Source: Aurantiochytrium sp. KH105 (taxonomy: Eukaryota; Sar; Bigyra; Thraustochytrida; Thraustochytriidae). From it: 64,000 nucleotides of DNA. Under the pieces are notes generated by a model. The model had not been told where the DNA came from. It made no database searches and saw only the letters and a program-made list of their open reading frames with translations. The DNA is taken from positions 124,001-188,000 of the forward strand of contig BGKB01000067.1 in the NCBI GenBank assembly GCA_003116975.1, in the 5' to 3' direction. Position 1 is the stretch's first letter. Each line of letters opens with the position of its first letter. Of the stretch, positions 19,218-29,603 are shown one piece after another. The position numbers and the translations under genes are program-made.

Positions 19218-22200
19218 CTAGTCTTCGTCCTCTCCGACTTGAGCCTGCCAGTCAATACGACAAGCAGGCGGAACAATCTCGTCCTCATCCTCGTCAAAGT
19301 TCCCGTCTTCGTCGTCGTCATCCTCCTCGTCGTCGTCATAGTCCTCGTCAAAGTCGCCATCTACATTGAGCATGATAAAGTACGGGGGCTCTTTGCCGAC
19401 AACCGTCCGGTACAGATCTGCAATCGGGGTCTCAAGACGATCCTCCTGGCCAAACAGGTCATTGTACAAAGTCACGTCTCCATCTGTGGAAATGGTGTTG
19501 ACCTCAAAGGAGTACTCGTCCATAAAATAGTCCAAGATTTCCTGCACGCTGCGGTTGCCTCGAAGATTGACCATTGTCCAAAGAGAAATCTCATGCTCCT
19601 TGCCAAACTTGCGTGTTTTGCAAGGCGTCGGCTCAAAGGATGCATACGAGTTCGTCGCCAGATTCATGTTCATGGCCCGAAAATGCTCGATTGATGGCGA
19701 ACCCTCGTGCGAAAACTTGTACAGCTCCAAGGCTACCGCGCCAGTGGTGGCCGCCGTGGTGGTTGCGATGGCCGGAATGATACGCCCAACGATACGTTTT
19801 GCCTCAAGCTGGTCTACGAGGGGAATGCTGTACGAGCGCGCACGAATCGCGGCTGCTGCGTACACGACGTCCATGTGCAGGTCAAAGTCTTTCTCAAAGA
19901 CTTGAGGGTGCACGGCCTTGGGCAGCTCGACACTGCTCGAGGTCAACTTGGCCAACTCGGCCTGAAAAAGATCTGATGTAGACGCCGAGGCGGCCTTGGC
20001 GCGTTCCTCTTCTTCCTTTTGTAGTTTTTTGGCTTCTTCGTCGTTCTCCGGCACAGCGACCGAGTCATCGGCTTCGTAAGACGGCAGCGGGTCCAGTCGC
20101 GAGAGAATCTCACGGACCTCGGCAACCTCGAGCGGCGGGTCCACACCTCCGTACACTTGTGCAAAGAGGCTGGCTGCAGACAACACAAATTTAATGTGCA
20201 GGGGATCTTCCGGCGTAAAGGCTTCCAACTTGGGGGGTCTTCGCTTGCCGGACCAAAACAGGGTCCCCTGGTCGTCGACCGTCTTGTCAAGAGGATGCGC
20301 GTGCAGCAATTGCGCAATTTTGTTCACAAAGAGCTCCTCAAAACGCATGCGCGCCAATTCAACACAGGTGCGACGTAAAGGTTTGTCGTTCCCAGCTTGC
20401 AAAGCCTCGAGCGCAGGAGATAGGTCCACGTTGTATGGAAAGAGCTTTTCTGGATGATCGTCTTCATGTGGACCCCTCAAGACGGCTCGTGCCGTGCGCA
20501 CGCGCGCCAGCTTGGTGTTCGGCTGGCGATTCGCCTCGGCGGTGTAAGCCTCCACGGATCCAGCCTCGAGAAACTCGCGGCCCTCCGCGGGTTCAAGGTT
20601 GAAGAACTTTTCAAAGACAGCATCTCGTGCCCAAGCGAGAGTATGCTCGATCAAATTCGGATAAGCATGGAGCGTGCAAGCAGGAATATCCTCACCACCC
20701 TCGTCCTGGACCGGATCAGACCCATACGACTCGGTGAGATTTGGCACCACAGGCAGCGTGTTGGCCTTGGTGCCCAGCGTACCGCTCTCCAGCAAAGGTT
20801 TGCCATGGAAGACGCATTTGGAGTCGACGTAGAGGCGCGCGGTGACATTGTCGAGAGCATTGACTACAATGTCCATGCCAGCCCAAAAGGCATCATTGAA
20901 AAGATTTTCTGTGTCGGGTGCGACCTTGCTCTCCATGGCCTTGACCTCAAAGTCAGGGTTCATGTTCCGGGCTTGATCGGCAGCCACCACGGACTTCATC
21001 TTGCCAATGTGCTGCGAGCGAAAGAGGAACTGACGATTTAGATTCGAAAGCTCGATGGCATCCATGTCCGTCACAGTAAGAGCGCCGCCCTTGCTCTTGC
21101 AGGCCACGCCCATGAGCGCCATATTTTTGAGCGTCTCGCAGCCCAACGCTCCGGCGCCAACGACAAAGACCTTGAGAGCTCCAAGACGAGCCTGAAAGTC
21201 CCAGCCAAAGACAGCCGCTTGGCCGCAGTAGCGCGCGTCGGGGGTCTCCAAGGCGTGTGCGCTCAAATCTTCGAGCGAAGGAAAACCTGAGCCCATTTGT
21301 TCTGGCACAGGAAGCGACTCGGGCGACGCCACGTGCAGCCACTGCTGTAGGGGGGTAAATTTGCCCGAGCACGCCTTGAGAACTTCCTGAGCAGCCACGC
21401 CTCCAAGAAACGCGGCCATTGGATTGATCTGCCCCGCTGCTCCGCGGCCGAGCAGTTCGCACAGCTCTCCATCTTGCGCCTCGACAACGCTTGCGCCGGC
21501 CCCTGCAGAAGCAGCGTCGATTGCTGCGAGCTCGCTGGCATCTGTTTGGTCCCCAGGTCGCGGCAAGCGGCCCTTTGCGTTCTGAAAAGCCCAAAGCTTG
21601 AGGAGGAAGGCGTGCAATTTGGCGGGCCGGGAAAAATCTGTCCAGTCGTTCTGCACGCAGGGTGGGTCAGCCAGGGTCTCGGCCAGAGGCGCAAACGCGA
21701 CAACGCGGGGCGTCTTGACCTGTTCAAAGTGGCCTCCGCCGGTGTATGCGTCTGCGTCGAGGCTGTCTGCGCCCCGCTCGATGGCGAACGCAAGACCATC
21801 GACGGTTTTGCCGTCGGCATTGGGGATTTGAACGGCGCGCACGCGACGGGGCTCGCCATCGTTGAGCGCCTCGAGGCCGCCGACGCCACGAAAGCGTACG
21901 AAATCGCCATCCTCTAGGCCGTGATGCCTATCGTCCGCAGTGAGCACGATGAGGTCATTGCCGTCTTCTGAAGCTTTGACTTCGAGAACAATGCCTTGGC
22001 GGTTGAGCTCGCCGTCCGGGTCAACAACGGTGAACTCGGGACCAAAGTCGCTAAAGGTGTAGCCATAGACGCCATAAGATCCTGCGGCGATAAAGGCGAT
22101 AGCCTTGGGATCGTGCGTATGACAGAACGAAGAGTATGCCTCGGCACGCGCGCGTGTGCCGTTTACAAGAATGACAACGTCAAAACGGCCCATGCCAGCA

Positions 22201-22562
22201 TCATCGAGAGTGAAATCAGCGACTGGCATTGTCTCTAGCGACACGAGTGCGTTGAGCTCGCGAAGTTGCTCGACCACGGCCTCCACGCGGCCCCGCTTGG
22301 TGCGCACGTCTTCCTCGGACACGAAAAAGTTTGCGGCCAGGTCGCCGGCCTGGCACGCTGCGCCTTCGTCGACGAGAGTGAGAGCGTTCACGCCGGCGAG
22401 CATGACATTTTTGGCAATCTCCACCGCAAGGCCGTTCATCTCGCCAGCCAAGGCGACACGGCATGACTGCAGCCTCTCCTGCGCCTCGCGGCCCAGCACA
22501 AAGAGCTGCCGCGAGTAGAGCTGCTCGTTCATGGCCCCCTTAGCCTCGCCAGTCTGGCTCAT
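19218..22562 (-). CDS. UBA1: Ubiquitin-activating enzyme E1
   Basis: A 1114-residue E1 that adenylates ubiquitin with ATP, forms a thioester and passes ubiquitin to E2 enzymes. It has the inactive adenylation half (EQLYSRQLFVLG near residue 13), the active half with VVGAGALGCE (469-476) and DMDAIELSNLNRQFLF, and the catalytic cysteine C629 in IPACTLHAYPN, next to EHTLAWARD. Human UBA1 uses C632 in the same context. The C-terminal ubiquitin-fold domain is present but an Asp/Glu-rich stretch of about 35 residues lies near its end before PPACRIDW. The stop is TAG. The start ATG at 22562 leaves a 10-residue leader before the conserved region. Confidence 0.96.
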   Translation of the reverse strand: MSQTGEAKGAMNEQLYSRQLFVLGREAQERLQSCRVALAGEMNGLAVEIAKNVMLAGVNALTLVDEGAACQAGDLAANFFVSEEDVRTKRGRVEAVVEQLRELNALVSLETMPVADFTLDDAGMGRFDVVILVNGTRARAEAYSSFCHTHDPKAIAFIAAGSYGVYGYTFSDFGPEFTVVDPDGELNRQGIVLEVKASEDGNDLIVLTADDRHHGLEDGDFVRFRGVGGLEALNDGEPRRVRAVQIPNADGKTVDGLAFAIERGADSLDADAYTGGGHFEQVKTPRVVAFAPLAETLADPPCVQNDWTDFSRPAKLHAFLLKLWAFQNAKGRLPRPGDQTDASELAAIDAASAGAGASVVEAQDGELCELLGRGAAGQINPMAAFLGGVAAQEVLKACSGKFTPLQQWLHVASPESLPVPEQMGSGFPSLEDLSAHALETPDARYCGQAAVFGWDFQARLGALKVFVVGAGALGCETLKNMALMGVACKSKGGALTVTDMDAIELSNLNRQFLFRSQHIGKMKSVVAADQARNMNPDFEVKAMESKVAPDTENLFNDAFWAGMDIVVNALDNVTARLYVDSKCVFHGKPLLESGTLGTKANTLPVVPNLTESYGSDPVQDEGGEDIPACTLHAYPNLIEHTLAWARDAVFEKFFNLEPAEGREFLEAGSVEAYTAEANRQPNTKLARVRTARAVLRGPHEDDHPEKLFPYNVDLSPALEALQAGNDKPLRRTCVELARMRFEELFVNKIAQLLHAHPLDKTVDDQGTLFWSGKRRPPKLEAFTPEDPLHIKFVLSAASLFAQVYGGVDPPLEVAEVREILSRLDPLPSYEADDSVAVPENDEEAKKLQKEEEERAKAASASTSDLFQAELAKLTSSSVELPKAVHPQVFEKDFDLHMDVVYAAAAIRARSYSIPLVDQLEAKRIVGRIIPAIATTTAATTGAVALELYKFSHEGSPSIEHFRAMNMNLATNSYASFEPTPCKTRKFGKEHEISLWTMVNLRGNRSVQEILDYFMDEYSFEVNTISTDGDVTLYNDLFGQEDRLETPIADLYRTVVGKEPPYFIMLNVDGDFDEDYDDDEEDDDDEDGNFDEDEDEIVPPACRIDWQAQVGEDED

Positions 22563-25253
22563 CTTGTGCCTTCCCTGAATCTGAACGGGCTGCGAGCAGC
22601 GCCGCTAAATGACGGTGTCCTCTACTCGCTGTGGTCCTTATCGCGCCGGTCAGGATGCTCGCTACGGTGCGCGTCGCGTTCGTCCCGCTGTCTGTCTGTT
22701 TGTCTGTCTGTCGGCCGCTTTGCAAACTCCGTCAGAGACCCTTTCTGGAGCGAAACTTCTATCCAACGTGGAACGTTCTGTTCTCTTTCGATCATTCTTC
22801 TGCGGCAAGTTCAAGCGCTGGATCAGCCAGGTGTCAAGAGCAGAGCAAGCTTTAAAGATGCTGCGATAAACGTATGAACTCTTTTGACTTGATCTCTTGA
22901 TTGGTTTCCTTTTTCGTTTCACACTAAAGGTAAAGGGAGAGAACGGCCAAGACACCGAAGTGATCCTTGGCGAAGAAAATGTTCAGGTTTGGTCACCGAC
23001 ATTCATTCCGAGTCTGACAAAGTCGATGACGACAATTCTGTGATTGATCGCATTGTAGGAGGCTTACGAACTGAAGAACAACAGGCCGACAGACGACGCG
23101 TGTGATAGTATCCAGCAAAAAAAAGAAAAAAAAGAAAAAAAGGCTTCGTGTAGCTTTTTGCAAATGCTGCTAGACTTGATCACAGCTTCAGGAGACTGCA
23201 GCGGAAAGATTCAGCCTAGACATATTTTTAAACGGTCGACGGTGACAAGGACGAAGGGTCGTCCGTAGTACTACTTGAACCGGTAATAAGGCCTTTGCCA
23301 AGTCAGAGGCTCTTTGCGCAGTTATGCCAAGTACCGCTGATGATGAAGCTAGCATGTTCGTCTACGAGTGTTCCCGTGTTGATTGAAAGCGAAGAGGAGT
23401 GGGGCCTTGTTTCGCTCTTGCGGCCCTAGATCGTCCATTCGTGAAGTTTCTCAACTCGTCCTTCACCGTCCTCCCGAATCAGACCTCTATAAGACCTCAA
23501 TGGACTTGATTTCTTCAGTCCACTAGGCAGCCTTCTCTGATAGCTTTGACTGCACGCATCGACCTTGACTGATGAAAGCAACCATCCGATTGTCGGTCAA
23601 ACATTGTCAATCCTCATCGTGACGCAAGCATGAGCAATCACCTTTTCCCAATCACTAGTACTACTGGCTTGTTGAGAAGCTTTTTTGCGTTGCGTCCAGC
23701 CACCGCCGAGTGTGTCGAAGGACCCATCGCCAATCACGAAACAGAGATGAGGTGTAAAGTGAGATGAGATGAGAAATCCAGAGGCAAGCAAGTCGAGACG
23801 CGATGAGGCGATCAGCATACCCACCTGCCCACCGCTCGCCCACCGCCATTCACTGCTGGAAGAAAGGAATCACTCTTCCCGCGCGTGCATTCAAGTTCAT
23901 TCAGGCTGCTTGGTCTTTGCTGGCGTCGAACGACGTGCTCTAGCTCCAGCACAGGCGGCGGAAAAGAAAGGCAGCCGTCTTGCCTTCGCGTGCGTTCACA
24001 TCAATCACAAGTATAGCCCAGACGCGCGACGATGGTTGGACGATAATGATCAAGGAGCACCACCAATCGAATCTACATCGACTTTTTCTCTGCTCCCCTT
24101 TTCTCCCATTTCCCCCTTGCTTCATCCCACGCGCGAGACCTTTAAAGAGGTGTATACAAGACCATTTATTTCCGCTTCCGCACCCTCACATCAACCCTGC
24201 CATATTGTTCGGACGTCGCTTTCGTTCACTCCACCACAGCTCTCGCGAGCCCTTCTTAACGAGAAGCGGTCCCTCTACGCACGGCAGAGAAGCGCAACAG
24301 CAGTGGAGGCAGAGGAAGAAGGCGCGCAGAGTCGGGGCAGCGAAGATTCCTTTTCAGGAACAGGCGGCCCTCACAGGCACCCCCCTCACACACTGAGCCG
24401 GGGGGCACCCTCGGAGTCCGCTCCCTTGCGTGTTCTTCCTGGGCGCCCGCGGCCTCTGGAAACTCGCGGGCGACTGCGCGCGTGCGGGCAGGCGCGGAAG
24501 GAGGGCGGAGAAAAGAACTGCGCTGAAGGCAGAGATACGAGTTTTGCGCGGAGGGGCCCCCGCCGGGGAGAAGTGGCCACGCGCCAAATAGGCGGGTTGC
24601 GGCGCTGAATAGCGCACTTGCGGGGCGCGATAGGCGACTTGCGGCGGCGCGGATAGAACAGTGGCGAGGGGCGCCGCGACAACTCGTCTCGCCGCTCCTC
24701 ACAAAGACCAAACAAAGACCAGGGACGAAGCAGGAGCAGCAGCAGCAGCAGACCGCGGCCCTGCGCCCGCGCGGCAGCCCTGCGCTTGCTTGCGTGCGTG
24801 CGTGCGAGCGAGCGAGCGTCCGGCCCCCATCCTTCCCCTTCTGCCCCGCCACGCTCAGGCGGCCGTGCTCTGCCGCTGGCTGGCTGGATCGAGGCGTCGA
24901 GGCGACGCTGGAAGGCGGGGAAAAAAGAAGAAGAACAAGGAGGAGACGGAGGAGGCAACAACTCGTAACCATCCCGAGACGCGGCGGCGGACGACGACAC
25001 GTGGAGACAGCGCCGCGGAGGCGCTAGCGACGCAAGGAAGGGCAGCTTACCCGGTCGTTTCCTTGTTTCCTTCTCCATCGTATCGGACCGCAGTGCGCCG
25101 TGACGCGACCAAGAGGGGTAGCTCCGCGAGTTTGAGGTGATTAGCAGAGGGCCTTCAACAAATTAGCTGGAGTGCTCTGCTCGCTGCCGCAAACGGTCAG
25201 CGTCAGGACGAAAATCTCGTCCTTAAACCTGGTCGGGCTGCCTTTACTTAAAA
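22563..25253. promoter_or_regulatory. 2.7-kb divergent region (E1 / SHAQKYF factor)
   Basis: No gene could be supported. Close to the E1 start (22686-22712) is a CTGT-type tract that reads CAGACAGACAAACAG in the sense of E1. An A-rich run lies at 23118-23141 and a GC-rich block at 24400-25030 precedes the SHAQKYF gene. Open frames at 23769-24608 and nearby are low-complexity. Confidence 0.4.
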
Positions 25254-26678
25254 ATGCATCAGAACCAAGGCGGCACGGCCGTCAGCACCATGCTTAAACC
25301 AAGGACGAGCAGCAATCTCGAGGCGCTTGGTCCTCTCTACGCGGAGCTGAACAAAGCTGGAGAGACCAAGACGAGCGTGGATAGCACCCTCGGCGCGGGA
25401 ATGATGAATGGCATTGACACAGATACGCCAGCAGCGCAGTTGGCACACAAAAATCATGGCCCCATCAACAATACCCATATTATGGAGAATGATGGCGCGG
25501 GCCGCGACGTGGAGGAGCAGAAATCGAGCGCCCCCGCCAAACGCAAGACTGTGAAAAAGAAACGATCATCCAAAGATGCCACGCCAGACGGCGAGACCCC
25601 GACAGGAAAGCGGAAGCGCTTCACGTGGTCGGACGACCTTCACAAACAGTTCATGGCGACCATCTTTGATATTGGGCTCATTCACGCCAAGCCAAAGTCA
25701 ATATTGCAAAGTATGGCGCACGTGCCTCCAAACCTGACCACGGAGCACATCAAGTCGCATCTCCAAAAGTACCGAGCGAACTCAAAACGGACGCAGGAAC
25801 TCTTTCAGCAGCAATTCGAATTCGCCAAACGCCAGGCCGAGCAGTACAGTGACGGCAAAGCCCTCAATCCTGTCTTTCATGCATATCCCATGCCCATTGG
25901 AAACTTCCCCATGGGCGACGTAAGCTTTCTCGAGGACAATGCAGGGCCGAACGCTGGGGCAATCAATGGCTATGGCGACGCGCGCCAAAATTATGGTGGC
26001 CACGGCGGCATGCATACAAATCTCATGATCCCTGGAGGTGGCAGGATGGGGTATAATCAAGCAAACAACAATCAGGCCATGGGGTCTCCCGGAAACTTTC
26101 AAAACACCGGAAGGCCCCCTGCCGGCTACAGCCATGCCGCTTCGACAGTCCAGGGCCAAATGGGTTCGCCGTCCCATGCCCCATCTCATCAGCCAGGCAT
26201 GCACATTTCCGCTGCCGCCAACAACAATAACAACAACAAAGGTATGGTGTTTGAGCAAATGGAGGCGCAAATGCGCATCCATGCTCAAATCCAGCAGCAA
26301 CACGAGATGCAGCAATCGCAGCGCAAGTCGATGGCCCGCACGGACGCAGGCTCGGACATGGGCAGATCGGCTGCCACATCTGCTGGCACGGCGCCTGGAG
26401 ACGCAAACTCTCCCCACCACCAACAACATTCTCAGATGCCGCAAGCGCAGCAACAATCGCAACACCAGCTCGGGCGTTTGCCGCAAGCCCATGCCAATGG
26501 GGGCAAGATGGGTCTTGGGCTTGACCAGGACAACGTTGACATGGAAGGCATGCCATATCCCTCGCCCTTTTTGGGCGCCTTACCCCCGGACAAACCTCTC
26601 ACGCCGCTCTCGCTCAATGATGCGGACAAAATTGATGACGTCGTTCTCAACGAGGACCTCTTTGACTTTCTGTACTGA
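25254..26678 (+). CDS. GARP/MYB-SHAQKYF-type DNA-binding protein
   Basis: A 474-residue nuclear protein with one MYB-like helix-turn-helix domain at residues 119-175. It starts KRKRFTWSDDLHKQF and ends TTEHIKSHLQKYR, the signature of plant GARP (ARR-B, G2-like) and SHAQKYF-class factors. A lysine-rich nuclear signal (KRKTVKKKR, 96-104) lies upstream. The C-terminal two-thirds are Gln/Asn/Met/Gly/Pro-rich (QQQHEMQQ, NNNNNN), typical of activation regions. No receiver domain is present, so it is not a complete response regulator. Target genes are unknown. It is divergent from E1 across a long upstream region. Confidence 0.85.
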   Translation: MHQNQGGTAVSTMLKPRTSSNLEALGPLYAELNKAGETKTSVDSTLGAGMMNGIDTDTPAAQLAHKNHGPINNTHIMENDGAGRDVEEQKSSAPAKRKTVKKKRSSKDATPDGETPTGKRKRFTWSDDLHKQFMATIFDIGLIHAKPKSILQSMAHVPPNLTTEHIKSHLQKYRANSKRTQELFQQQFEFAKRQAEQYSDGKALNPVFHAYPMPIGNFPMGDVSFLEDNAGPNAGAINGYGDARQNYGGHGGMHTNLMIPGGGRMGYNQANNNQAMGSPGNFQNTGRPPAGYSHAASTVQGQMGSPSHAPSHQPGMHISAAANNNNNNKGMVFEQMEAQMRIHAQIQQQHEMQQSQRKSMARTDAGSDMGRSAATSAGTAPGDANSPHHQQHSQMPQAQQQSQHQLGRLPQAHANGGKMGLGLDQDNVDMEGMPYPSPFLGALPPDKPLTPLSLNDADKIDDVVLNEDLFDFLY

Positions 26679-27233
26679 CCAAATGGGCCACACCAGGGTA
26701 GACGGGACACGTTTTATGTTTTGGCGGGAATGCTTTTCTGTCTTTTTCTTCTTCTTCTTCTTCTTCTTACCACTTCTTTTTTTTCTTCCCGAGTAGATCT
26801 CGTGTACTGCACGTCGTTAGTTTTGATGCAGCAGACGAGTCTTTTAGGATTCATTCATTCCGCCTTACGTTCCTCATGTGTCTCATTTTCTTTTTTCTGT
26901 AAGCAATAATTCTTTTGGTACCCGGAAAAATCTTTGTTCGTCTCGCGTCTTGCGCGCATGGAAGCTCCGAAGCCTAGACTTGGGCATAGGCGACGGTGAA
27001 GTAGCTGTACTTACCACCAAGCCAATGACTCATACTCGGCTATTCACAGATCAAAATCGTGTGTTGCGCGACAAATAATAACAAAAAATAGGGAAATCTT
27101 TCCATCATGATTGTGCATACTTACGTAACGCAGATACCTAGATATTTGTTCTCAAAAGTGACCTGACGCCCTCATCATCATGTTTCTCTTGCTCCTTTCC
27201 TTGATTGCAGTGGACTGACTCTGTCTCCCAATT
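26679..27233. other. Convergent intergenic region
   Basis: The 3' flanks of the SHAQKYF factor and sorting receptor genes. It has a TTC-repeat run at 26744-26768. No gene is seen. Confidence 0.45.
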
Positions 27234-29075
27234 CTAAGAAAGCTCCACGACAGGCTGATATCCAGAGTTGTTATTCGCGCGCCTGGGCGCCGTCTCCACG
27301 TCCACGTCCGTCTCATCTGCGGCACCGACCCGTGTTGAGCGACGGCCCAAAAAGTCGCCTTCGCTCGAACCCTCGTCCATGCGCACGTACTCGCCGACGA
27401 TGTTACGTACATCTTCGTGAAATTCGGCCCGCATACGTGCACGTTCACGACGACGGTACACGGCAAAGCCGGCAATAAGACTGCTCACCACAAGCACGAG
27501 GATAAAGAGGAGTGTTGCCATGGATACGCCATTGTTGCCACCAGCATTGTCACTATCCGACGAGTGGGCACTCTCCGGCGCATACTGGAGGCAGGTCTCC
27601 ACGAGCGCCGCGTCTAAATAAAGACCAACATCAGTGCGCTCGACGCAAGGGCAAAAGTCTGGCGCAGTGCTATCGATAAAACCGGCACACAGAGCCACGA
27701 GGATGTCCTTGAGCCCCGACTCGAACTCGATGAATTTGCCGTTGACAATAATCGTCGGCAAACGCACAATGTCGAACTCGGACCGCTTTGCCAGTTCGTT
27801 TTCAAGAATAGTGTTCGTGCCAGTGTTCTCGTCTGCGTATCCGCCGCTCTGAGAGACGCAGCTCAAGGTGTCATCAAAGCTAAAGCCCATCGACTCGTGC
27901 ACCTTCTTCGAGCATGCCTCCGAGTACGGATCCATTTGCTCGGGGTCCTCGCCAGTGCATTCTTCGGCAATCTTGGAAATATACTTCCACCACTTGACCT
28001 CGTTGTCATTACGCACCGACTCTGCCGCATCATCCACGAGAATCTTCCACAGGCAAAGCTGCCGCAGGTTCTCGCGTGAAATGTCTGCGCCGGAAATGCG
28101 TCCTTCGCCAAGTCCGTCAGGATCGTAATGGCAGTATCGCCCGCTGTTGTGACAGGCATCTTCACAGTGCGAGGCAGTTCCGCTCGAGGTGCAGCCCAAT
28201 GCTTTGCCATCGTAAACAAACATGTGCGGGGTGAATTTGGTCTTGCCCACGAGCAGAGGGACGACATTTTCATACCAAATCTGCTTCGTGAAGATATCCG
28301 CGTTGAGAATGGAGCTCATCCAAATATGGTACTCGACCTCGGACTCTTGCGGAAGGTTCCACTTGAGGTTCACCAGCACCTTTTGGTCATCCGGTGCTTG
28401 CGGGGTGCACGCGACACCAGTGACGTGTTTGTTAAGCTTGGTGAGAGTGCCCTGCGCGAGGCCGCGCTCCAGCTCCAGACACTCGAGCATGCGCAAGCCG
28501 TCCCAGCGAGAGATAATCATGCTCGGGATGTGTACACTATGCTGCACACCTCCCATGTAGCTCAGCTTGTCAATGCCTCCGCAGTAGCCGTTGTCACAGA
28601 GCGATCTGCAGTGCTCGACAAAGGCAGCAGAGGTGGTGCTAGCATCCATGTTGGATGCGAGGCACCTGTTCTCAACCACAATAAGGCCCTTGGCTCCTAC
28701 CATGTCCTGCGCAAAGATTGCCTCCTGGACGAACCTGCACTGCGACCATCCCATGAGCAGGATCACCTCATCCTTGGAGGAGTCAGATGCAGGGAGCTCC
28801 ATGGGACACGGGTACTTGGGGTTGGATGAGTTGGTGTCCTCCACGAGCACGGAGATGCGCGCGATTTCCTGGTTGTGCGGCCCGAAGTTCGCGCTGCCAA
28901 AGAGTGCGCTGCGGTGCTCAATGTCTCCCTTGAGCGCCGCAGGATACGTCACGTACAACTCGCTGGCGCTCGTGACATCGCCCTGCGCCGCCGCTGCTGC
29001 CGCGCTCCACACGACCGCGGCAAGAGTCGCCGCGAGAGTCGCCGCTCGCAGCAGCGTCGCCTTCGCCGCCGGCAT
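27234..29075 (-). CDS. Vacuolar sorting receptor (plant VSR-like)
   Basis: A 613-residue type I membrane protein resembling plant VSR/BP-80 receptors that carry soluble proteins from the Golgi to the lytic compartment. A hydrophobic signal peptide (residues about 6-30) is followed by a protease-associated domain, then the Cys-rich central region with features shared with plant VSRs (GRYCHYDPDG, SRENLRQLC, VKWWKY, RLPTIIVNG). A transmembrane helix (MATLLFILVLVVSSLIAGFAVY) lies near residue 520-545. The cytosolic tail contains YVRM, which fits a YxxPhi sorting signal like the YMPL of plant VSRs. I see no EGF repeats beyond the short CPC region before the membrane. The frame is open upstream to 29354, but the ATG at 29075 begins a proper signal peptide. 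Confidence 0.9.
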   Translation of the reverse strand: MPAAKATLLRAATLAATLAAVVWSAAAAAAQGDVTSASELYVTYPAALKGDIEHRSALFGSANFGPHNQEIARISVLVEDTNSSNPKYPCPMELPASDSSKDEVILLMGWSQCRFVQEAIFAQDMVGAKGLIVVENRCLASNMDASTTSAAFVEHCRSLCDNGYCGGIDKLSYMGGVQHSVHIPSMIISRWDGLRMLECLELERGLAQGTLTKLNKHVTGVACTPQAPDDQKVLVNLKWNLPQESEVEYHIWMSSILNADIFTKQIWYENVVPLLVGKTKFTPHMFVYDGKALGCTSSGTASHCEDACHNSGRYCHYDPDGLGEGRISGADISRENLRQLCLWKILVDDAAESVRNDNEVKWWKYISKIAEECTGEDPEQMDPYSEACSKKVHESMGFSFDDTLSCVSQSGGYADENTGTNTILENELAKRSEFDIVRLPTIIVNGKFIEFESGLKDILVALCAGFIDSTAPDFCPCVERTDVGLYLDAALVETCLQYAPESAHSSDSDNAGGNNGVSMATLLFILVLVVSSLIAGFAVYRRRERARMRAEFHEDVRNIVGEYVRMDEGSSEGDFLGRRSTRVGAADETDVDVETAPRRANNNSGYQPVVELS

Positions 29076-29603
29076 CCTGGCCGTGCTCACGTCGATCGAG
29101 GCCGAGGCCGAGTTCCCCGCTGCGCCTTCGCTCCCCTCGGTTCCGGGGGCGCGCCCGCGCGGAGGGAGAGCAAGGGGTCGCGCGCGCGGACGCGGGGCCC
29201 GTCTTCGCGTCGCGGCGCCTGGCGAGAGCGGGCGATCGAGCGCGCGGTAGCGGCGGGCGGGCTCCGTTGCGTTTCGGATATGGATGCGACGACGAACAAC
29301 AAGAAGGAGGACAACAAGAACAACAACAAGAAGGAGGAGATTTGAAATCTCCAACTGTAAAGCACGCTATAGCGCAGTGTACGGGGAGCGAGAGACGGCA
29401 GCGAGGCAGAGATCGAACGTTCTCCCGCCGCTCCGACGTGCCCGGCGCAGGGCCCGAGCCCGAGCCCGCGCGCGAGGCCGGCAGGCAGGCAGGCTGGCCG
29501 CGCCGCGCCGCGCTGCGCTGGCCCGGCCTGCCCGCGCCGCGCGTCCGCGCGTCCGCGCCCTCGCCCCGCGCTGCGCGGCGAAGCGTCGTGCGCGCGTGGA
29601 TGG
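29076..29603. promoter_or_regulatory. Divergent upstream region (VSR / glycosyltransferase)
   Basis: A 528-bp shared upstream region, GC-rich, with AAGAAGGAGGACAACAAGAACAACAAC near 29300 and a GGAT run at its right end that reaches the glycosyltransferase start. No promoter element could be assigned. Confidence 0.4.

Noticed and set aside
23769-24608. A 279-codon open frame upstream of the SHAQKYF gene
   Set aside because: Low-complexity Arg/Gly/Ser composition and no domain. It is probably part of the upstream region.
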